NCBI GenBank assembly: GCA_947461985.1
Contig: CANHNT010000028.1
Span: forward strand, 1-11,908
Reading direction: 5' to 3'
Source of the DNA: Bacteroidota bacterium
GTDB lineage: Bacteria; Bacteroidota; Bacteroidia; Chitinophagales; Chitinophagaceae
Length of the DNA: 11,908 nt
The stretch's first letter is position 1, and every line of letters starts with the position of its first letter. Under the pieces are notes generated by a model. That model did not search any database. It had not been told where the DNA came from and was given only the letters and a program-made list of their open reading frames with translations. The position numbers and the translations under genes were made by a program. Shown here one piece after another: positions 7,461 through 11,908 of this stretch.

Positions 7461-7762
7461 TTAGTTAATTGTTTTTAATATGTGCTTACTCTATTTGGTT
7501 TTCAGCTTCCCCTTTTGTGCAAATATTGGATGTAGAGAAATGGATATTTCAATACAAACCTTAACGAAAAAAGGACACCCAAGTTATCAAAATTCGTTGT
7601 ATTTAAAATTGTATTTTTAAGGCTATTTTAATAGCATTTTTTATCATCTCAAATTAGCAAAGCAATGGATTTGTTACCTAGCTTTGTGGTTGCCCGAAGT
7701 ATTGTTTTTATAGGCTAAATTTGGCTTATACATGATAAAAAATGAATAGGTAATATTTAAAC
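7461..7762. other. 302-bp intergenic region upstream of the chitinase gene
   Basis: No credible gene is seen on either strand. The part nearest the chitinase gene holds a candidate promoter (7520-7552). The far end holds the terminator of the upstream small secreted protein gene (7737-7767). In between is a small hairpin (GCTAT 7622-7626, ATAGC 7631-7635) followed by ATTTTTTATC on the plus strand. It looks terminator-like but has no plus-strand gene before it. Confidence 0.6.
7520..7552 (-). promoter_or_regulatory. Candidate Bacteroidota-type promoter for the chitinase gene
   Basis: Read on the minus strand, AATATTTG (7527-7520) matches the TAnnTTTG -7 consensus at all but its first defined base. 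A TTG (7552-7550) stands 22 nt upstream, slightly longer than the usual 19-21. The implied start near 7512 would give a leader of 50-75 nt. Short AT-rich motifs occur often by chance here, so this is only a candidate. Confidence 0.35.
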
Positions 7763-7767
7763 CTATT
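7737..7767 (-). terminator. Terminator overlapping the stop codon of the small secreted protein gene
   Basis: On the minus strand AATAGGT (7767-7761) pairs with ACCTATT (7751-7745) around a 9-nt AT loop, then CA and a run of six T (7742-7737). The left arm contains the TAG stop codon (7765-7763), so the hairpin begins inside the coding sequence. The stem has only 7 bp, but the T tract is good. Confidence 0.65.
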
Positions 7768-8224
7768 TCCATTGTTCATCAAATAGTTTTTTGATTGTAT
7801 CGTAATCTTTTTCTAAAAAATATAAAACGATTTCATTTGATTTTGTGCTAGCCTTGTCAACCTCTTCTTTGACATGATAATTTTGCTTACAGACTTCTTT
7901 CAGTTTTATATGAAATTCGATTAATTTATCATTTCCTCTAGCTTCCCCTCCATAATATGTTAAACTTTTCCAGTTAATATTGGTATAATCACTTAACCAA
8001 TCAGAACTATATTTTCCCATTCCACTTGTTTCAACCGATACTAGACCATAATTAAATGTTTGCTTTCCTATTTTATCATAATTTCCTGAAAGATCCATTA
8101 CTTTTTGACCCTTTGCCTTATTCAATATCTTCTCAACCTGATTAAAAATAGGCGCATTGGCGGTTTGTGCGTTTGTATAAAATGCACTTGCTACGATTAC
8201 TAATAATAAAACTAAATTTTTCAT
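7763..8224 (-). CDS. Small secreted protein of unknown function
   Basis: I do not recognise this 153-residue protein. It begins with a clear Sec signal peptide (MKN, a run of Leu/Val/Ile, then FYTNAQ, cleavage near residue 20). The mature part of about 133 residues is mixed in character. Its first half is Gly/Ser/Tyr/Asn-rich, with SVETSGMGKYSSDWLSDY around 63-80. Its second half is charged and probably helical (LIEFHIKLKEVCKQ at 101-114 and a C-terminal IVLYFLEKDYDTIKKLFDEQ). There is one cysteine (C112), no lipobox and no T9SS sorting domain, so a periplasmic location is most likely. Signal peptide, clean start and stop and an own terminator support a real gene. It is on the same strand as the chitinase gene, but the terminator and the 302-bp gap argue against co-transcription. 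Confidence 0.8.
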   Translation of the reverse strand: MKNLVLLLVIVASAFYTNAQTANAPIFNQVEKILNKAKGQKVMDLSGNYDKIGKQTFNYGLVSVETSGMGKYSSDWLSDYTNINWKSLTYYGGEARGNDKLIEFHIKLKEVCKQNYHVKEEVDKASTKSNEIVLYFLEKDYDTIKKLFDEQWK

Positions 8225-8843
8225 TTTTTTAATATTTTTGTTAAATCCCTACTCATATGGCTTTTTGGAATACGCCCCGTTTTTTGAGTGGTTGCTGGTC
8301 TCCACTTTTTTTATTTTTTTTATGTTGTTCGTTCAGCACGTAGGCTTTGGCATACCATCTTTGCTTGTTAATTTATTTATAGGGGTAATTTTCTCCTAAA
8401 TTTAATTCATTTTACATGGTGTTTTTGAATAACGAGTCTATAATATATTGTTATTCAAGTTCAAATATATTGTTTATTTCTTTATAAATTAATAAATCGA
8501 CTTTTTTTCTGATGTTCTGCTAACATAATATTTGAGCATGCCCATTTTTTTTAATCGGGTTATGGTATTCATTTTTTCCTTTCTACATTGTTTTAGCTCA
8601 GCCCTTTAGTTTTTGCATATCATGTTTGATGATTTAAATTTTCTTACAACGTTTTTACAGTATAGACTTTTTATCATTTAATAGGGCCTGTACAACAAAA
8701 AAGGGATTCAATTAAAAATAGGCGGTAGTTTTTGAATTTAAACGTATGTAAATAAAAATAATATTAACTTTTTTGTTAAAAATGATTAATTTTCTTGCAA
8801 CAAAGTATAAATAAAGCAATATTTGCATAAATAATTTAAAAAT
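8225..8843. other. 619-bp gene-free region between the small secreted protein gene and glnN
   Basis: No supported gene on either strand; the longest open stretches are short and lack plausible starts. The right end holds the glnN promoter candidate (8795-8825). Near 8250-8370 the sequence is noticeably more GC-rich and less homopolymeric than the rest, which looks like a decayed fragment of something else. A weak 5-bp hairpin (AGTGG 8287-8291, CCACT 8302-8306) precedes a T-rich tract there. On the minus strand TATATTTG (8469-8462) matches the -7 consensus, but it lies 238 bp from the minus-strand gene and lacks a good -33 element. T-rich homopolymers are common throughout. Confidence 0.6.
8795..8825 (+). 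promoter_or_regulatory. Candidate Bacteroidota-type promoter for glnN
   Basis: AATATTTG (8818-8825) matches TAnnTTTG at all but its first defined base. A TTG (8795-8797) stands 20 nt upstream, the normal spacing for the primary Bacteroidota sigma factor. A start near 8832 would leave a very short leader of about 12 nt before the ATG at 8844. The core CAATATTTGCA is identical to that upstream of the chitinase gene. Confidence 0.45.
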
Positions 8844-11036
8844 ATGAGCAATTTACGTTTCAATGCACTAAAATCTTTGAATGAAGGTGCAACAGACATT
8901 CGCAGTTATGGCAATAATAAAATAACTGCTTTGTTCGCAAGCAATGTATTTACTGGTAAAGTGCAACGTGAGTATTTAAGTGATGAAGCGTACAAAAGCT
9001 TAATGAATTCGGTAAAATCGGGTAGTAAAATAGATCGTAAAATGGCAGACCAAATTTCATCTGGTATGAAAGCTTGGGCAATGGACAGAGGGGTAACACA
9101 CTACACACACTGGTTTCAACCATTAACAGGCGCTACTGCCGAAAAACACGATTCTTTTTTTACTATAAAAAGCGACGGTTCGGCATTGGAATTATTTGAT
9201 GGTGATGCGTTGACACAACAAGAGCCTGATGCATCTTCGTTTCCTAATGGAGGTATTCGGGCAACGTTTGAAGCTCGTGGTTACACTGCTTGGGATCCAA
9301 CATCGCCTGCATTTATCATTGAGCAAGCGTTCGGAAAAACATTGTGCATTCCTACCATTTTTATATCCTACAGTGGTGAATCATTAGATACGAAAACACC
9401 ATTATTAAAAGCGGTTGATTTATTAAGCAAATCGGCGTTGGATGTTTGTCATTATTTCGATAAAAATATTACCAAAGTGGCTGCTACATTAGGTTGGGAG
9501 CAAGAGTATTTCGTAATTGATGAAGCCATGGCAAATGCTCGTCCCGATTTATTAGCCACAGGCAGAACATTATATGGTCACACCCCTGCAAAAGGTCAAC
9601 AATTAGACGACCATTATTTTGGAGCCATTCCTGAAAGAGTGTTTGCTTATATGCAAGATTTTGAGCAAGAGGCTTACAAATTAGGAATTCCTTTAAAAAC
9701 TCGTCACAATGAGGTAGCCCCTTCGCAGTTTGAGTGTGCACCTATTTTTGAAGAAGTAAATATTGCAGTTGACCACAACTCATTATTGATGGATGTTATG
9801 CAACGAGTGGCTAAGCGTCATAAATTAAAAGTCTTGATGCACGAAAAACCATTTGCTGGCGTAAACGGAAGTGGAAAACACAACAACTGGAGTTTGGCTA
9901 CAGACACAGGCATCAATTTGTTGGCACCTGGAAAAACTCCTCGTACGAATTTAATGTTTTTAACCTTTTTCGTAAATGTATTAAAAGCCGTTCATACGCA
10001 TGCCGATTTATTAAGAGGTTCCATTGCATCATCTACAAACGACCATCGTTTAGGTGCCAATGAAGCGCCGCCAGCCATTATTTCGGTATTTGTAGGTAAA
10101 TATTTAACGCAAGTATTAAACGAAGTAGAAGAGCGTGTTACGGGTAAATTCTCTGAGCAAGATGAAGAAATATTAAAGAAAGATATTCATAGAAATATTC
10201 CTGAATTAATTATGGACAATACCGATAGAAACCGAACCAGTCCGTTTGCATTCACCGGTAATAAATTTGAGTTTAGAGCGGTTGGTTCTACAGCTAATTG
10301 TGCTTGGCCAATGACTATTTTGAATACCATTATGGCCGATACCTTAGTGAATTTCAAAAAAGAAGTAGATGCCTTGATTGAAAAAGGAGAGAAGAAAGAA
10401 ATTGCTTTGTTACACATCATTCGTAAATACATTACAGAAAGTAAAAATATTTGTTTTGAAGGCGATAACTACAGCGAAGCATGGGCTCAAGAAGCAGCAA
10501 AACGAGGCTTAAACAATTTTAAAGATACGCCAAGAGCATTGGACGTATTTGGAACCAATGCAGCAAAAAAGTTATTTGAAGGCCATAAAATATTTACCCA
10601 TGTTGAAATGGAGGCTCGTCATGAAATTATGTTAGAAGAGTATGTGAAAAAAGTACAAATTGAAGCAAGAATGATGGGTTATTTAGCCAGCAATTCTATT
10701 TTGCCAGCAGCAATCAGCTATCAAAAAACAATGGTAGAAAACGTAAAAGGTTTGCACGACATTGGCTTAAAAGGCGAAGCTTGTCGCTCACAAGTAGAAA
10801 TTATAGAAGCGATTTCAAAACACATTAATGCCATTAGCGACAACGTAGAAGCGATGATAGGTGCTCGTAAAAAAGCCAATGAAATCGAAAGTATGCACGA
10901 AAAAGCAGTGGCTTATTGCGACAGCGTAAAACCATTTTTCGATACCATTCGTTACCATGCCGACAAATTAGAATTAATCGTAGACGACCGTTTATGGACA
11001 TTACCTAAATATCGGGAAATGTTATTTTTGAGATAG
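8844..11036 (+). CDS. glnN: Glutamine synthetase type III
   Basis: The 730-residue product catalyses ATP-dependent ligation of ammonia to glutamate, the entry point of nitrogen assimilation, in the cytoplasm. Length and sequence fit the class III enzyme (about 730 residues, dodecameric) rather than the 450-470-residue class I enzyme. A GSIII N-terminal domain covers roughly residues 60-230. The catalytic domain follows, with GWEQEYFVID at 217-226 (metal-binding Glu219 and Glu221), RHNEVAPSQFE at 287-297, NGSGKHNNWS at 341-350 (His346 in the nucleotide/metal site) and the RTSPFAFTGNKFEFR region around 460-480. A helical class III C-terminal extension spans about 600-730. All expected motifs are intact. 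The start was chosen for MSNLRF, the usual beginning in this family, preceded by an A/T-rich leader without an SD. The gene is monocistronic, with its own promoter candidate and a strong terminator. No PII or ammonium transporter gene is in view. Confidence 0.97.
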   Translation: MSNLRFNALKSLNEGATDIRSYGNNKITALFASNVFTGKVQREYLSDEAYKSLMNSVKSGSKIDRKMADQISSGMKAWAMDRGVTHYTHWFQPLTGATAEKHDSFFTIKSDGSALELFDGDALTQQEPDASSFPNGGIRATFEARGYTAWDPTSPAFIIEQAFGKTLCIPTIFISYSGESLDTKTPLLKAVDLLSKSALDVCHYFDKNITKVAATLGWEQEYFVIDEAMANARPDLLATGRTLYGHTPAKGQQLDDHYFGAIPERVFAYMQDFEQEAYKLGIPLKTRHNEVAPSQFECAPIFEEVNIAVDHNSLLMDVMQRVAKRHKLKVLMHEKPFAGVNGSGKHNNWSLATDTGINLLAPGKTPRTNLMFLTFFVNVLKAVHTHADLLRGSIASSTNDHRLGANEAPPAIISVFVGKYLTQVLNEVEERVTGKFSEQDEEILKKDIHRNIPELIMDNTDRNRTSPFAFTGNKFEFRAVGSTANCAWPMTILNTIMADTLVNFKKEVDALIEKGEKKEIALLHIIRKYITESKNICFEGDNYSEAWAQEAAKRGLNNFKDTPRALDVFGTNAAKKLFEGHKIFTHVEMEARHEIMLEEYVKKVQIEARMMGYLASNSILPAAISYQKTMVENVKGLHDIGLKGEACRSQVEIIEAISKHINAISDNVEAMIGARKKANEIESMHEKAVAYCDSVKPFFDTIRYHADKLELIVDDRLWTLPKYREMLFLR

Positions 11037-11055
11037 TTGTCAGATTTTTGATATT

Positions 11056-11096
11056 AAAAGACCTATAAAGGAGTGAAATTTTTATAGGTCTTTTTC
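11056..11096 (+). terminator. Rho-independent terminator of glnN
   Basis: AAAAGACCTATAAA (11056-11069) pairs perfectly with TTTATAGGTCTTTT (11081-11094) around an 11-nt loop and runs into TTTTTC. It starts 20 bp after the glnN stop. This is the longest perfect stem in the window. Confidence 0.92.
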
Positions 11097-11234
11097 TTAA
11101 ATGTTTAAAAGGCTTTAACGACTTTAGATTCCTTAAATGGTCTATTTATAAAACATTATCAATGATTTATAGTTCTATATTAGTCTAAAACTATATTTTA
11201 AATCAAAAAATAGGTTTATTCCAGAAAAATTACT

Positions 11235-11242
11235 TACTTTTG
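11235..11242 (+). promoter_or_regulatory. Bacteroidota -7 promoter element for the DUF177-rpmF operon
   Basis: TACTTTTG is a perfect match to the TAnnTTTG -7 consensus, 26 bp before the DUF177 start codon. The -33 region (around 11214-11218, GTTTA) is weak. Transcription would begin near 11248, leaving a leader of about 20 nt. Confidence 0.6.
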
Positions 11243-11245
11243 CAC

Positions 11246-11262
11246 CCCTGTAAAAAAGGGAG
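11246..11262 (+). promoter_or_regulatory. SD-like ribosome binding site in a small hairpin before DUF177
   Basis: GGGAG (11258-11262) lies 5 nt before the ATG at 11268 and is one of the few SD-like sequences at a start codon in this window. CCCT (11246-11249) can pair with AGGG (11257-11260), masking half of it. The stem is only 4 bp, so the effect may be slight. Confidence 0.4.
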
Positions 11263-11267
11263 TTTGT

Positions 11268-11792
11268 ATGAAACACAATCGGGAATTTGAAATTGCATTT
11301 GTTGGTCTCAAGCCTGGTGAACATAATTACGACTTCACTGTTACAGACTCTTTCTTTGAAACGTTTGAAAAACCAGAATTTTGGAATGCAAACATTGATG
11401 TTAAAATAGTTTTAGATAAAAAAGCCAACGCTTTATTTCTAAAATTTTATATCAATGGTAAAGCAACTGTTTCGTGTGATCGATGCGCTGAAGATTTAGA
11501 CTTAACCCTTTGGGATGAATTTGAATTATTAGTAAACATTATCGACGATGAGTTGGTTGCCCAAAAGAACGAAAATGATGCTGAAGTAGTATACATTGGA
11601 CGCTCTGAAAGCATTTTAGATATTTCAATCTGGATTTTTGAATTTATTACGTTGTGTTTACCCATACAACGAGTTCATGGAGAAGATGAAAACGGGAAAA
11701 GCTACTGTAACCCAAAAGTTATAGACTTTTTAGAAAATCAAAACAAAAACGCAACAAATCCTATTTGGGATAAGTTGAAAAACAATAATTAA
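11268..11792 (+). CDS. DUF177 / YceD family protein, L32-linked
   Basis: The 174-residue cytosolic protein belongs to DUF177 (YceD), a family implicated in 23S rRNA and large-subunit maturation and almost always encoded directly before rpmF. The family traits seen are an N-terminal beta-rich half, the CDRC pair (C70 and C73) following a VSC strand, an acidic middle, a conserved segment around 118-137 with C130 and H137, a C147 before NPKVIDFL, and the NPIWDKLK ending. The four cysteines could form a metal site, but this is inferred. The start is set by the SD-like GGGAG 5 nt upstream and a perfect -7 promoter element. rpmF begins 29 bp after the stop, confirming the usual DUF177-L32 operon. 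The exact biochemical role of the family is not settled. Confidence 0.92.
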   Translation: MKHNREFEIAFVGLKPGEHNYDFTVTDSFFETFEKPEFWNANIDVKIVLDKKANALFLKFYINGKATVSCDRCAEDLDLTLWDEFELLVNIIDDELVAQKNENDAEVVYIGRSESILDISIWIFEFITLCLPIQRVHGEDENGKSYCNPKVIDFLENQNKNATNPIWDKLKNNN

Positions 11793-11821
11793 TAACAACA
11801 AACTTTTTAAATTAAAGCAAA

Positions 11822-11908
11822 ATGCCTAATCCTAAAAGAAGACACTCACAACAAAGAAGTGCAAAACGTCGTACGCACTACAAGGCAACGATTGATACGT
11901 TAAGCACA
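11822..11908 (+). CDS. rpmF: Large ribosomal subunit protein bL32 (3' partial)
   Basis: ATG at 11822 opens a frame of 29 codons to the window edge. The product begins MPNPKRRHSQQRSAKRRTHY, the characteristic basic N-terminus of bacterial L32, which binds 23S rRNA. The typical middle and C-terminal part, with the zinc-binding cysteines when present, lies outside the window. It follows DUF177 by 29 bp on the same strand, the conserved gene order. In many bacteria fatty-acid/phospholipid genes (plsX, fabH) follow, which could be checked downstream. Confidence 0.93.
   Translation, partial: MPNPKRRHSQQRSAKRRTHYKATIDTLST

Noticed and set aside
7622..7645. Hairpin plus T run on the plus strand, terminator-like
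   Set aside because: The stem is only 5-6 bp and AT-rich, and there is no plus-strand gene upstream. Mentioned only in the description of the gap.
7656..7687. CAAAGC/GCTTTG inverted repeat in the intergenic region
   Set aside because: Six base pairs with a 17-nt loop, no T tract and no nearby gene start; likely chance.
8622..8681. Possible 19-residue peptide (ATG at 8622) in the gene-free region
   Set aside because: Preceded by a T-rich sequence with only a poor -7-like element, and too short to distinguish from chance.
9484..9741. 85-codon minus-strand frame inside glnN
   Set aside because: It lies wholly within the strongly supported glnN coding sequence and has no sign of being a protein in its own right.
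11170..11205. Imperfect AT-only inverted repeat (TATAGT / ACTATA) between glnN and DUF177
   Set aside because: A six-base AT-only stem with a loop of 16 or so is expected by chance in DNA of this composition.
1..11908. CRISPR array, tRNA/rRNA, transposase, integron site or defence operon
   Set aside because: Both strands were read for these; no repeat-spacer pattern, RNA gene, transposase motif or defence-type domain was seen.

Overview
The window comes from an AT-rich member of the Bacteroidota, probably near the Flavobacteriales/Chitinophagales; the family cannot be fixed from sequence alone. Lineage markers are type IX secretion (T9SS) sorting domains of both classes, a PorP/SprF-family outer-membrane protein, a short primary sigma factor without region 1.1, a class III glutamine synthetase, promoters resembling the Bacteroidota TAnnTTTG -7 element, and almost no Shine-Dalgarno sequences.

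Layout. Positions 1-4595 hold a plus-strand T9SS surface module: the 3' part of a large secreted adhesin-like protein with four PKD/Ig-like repeats and a type B (CHU_C, gliding-motility-associated) C-terminal domain, then a PorP/SprF protein, then a TPR/PD40-propeller/regulatory-domain/OmpA protein with PorE-like architecture. A strong hairpin terminator closes it. Positions 4687-6040 carry a small Spy/CpxP-like periplasmic protein and the primary sigma factor (rpoD), ending in a 13-bp hairpin that can also serve the convergent gene. On the minus strand, 7436-6123 is a secreted GH18 chitinase with a type A T9SS tail, and 8224-7763 is a small secreted protein of unknown function whose terminator overlaps its own stop codon. 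A 619-bp stretch (8225-8843) has no credible gene. Then come glnN (8844-11036, strong terminator) and a DUF177/YceD-L32 (rpmF) operon that runs off the right end.

How the genes fit together. The first three genes are best read as one export-and-anchoring unit: type B cargo, its PorP/SprF partner and a peptidoglycan-binding periplasmic partner. The chitinase is a separate T9SS cargo of the other sorting class. The remaining genes are housekeeping: transcription initiation, nitrogen assimilation and ribosome assembly.

I found no CRISPR array, RNA gene, transposase or defence system. The most notable content is the T9SS type B module and several regulatory structures: nested inverted repeats before rpoD, a hairpin masking a rare SD before DUF177, and a shared promoter core. 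Nothing here is convincingly a new system.
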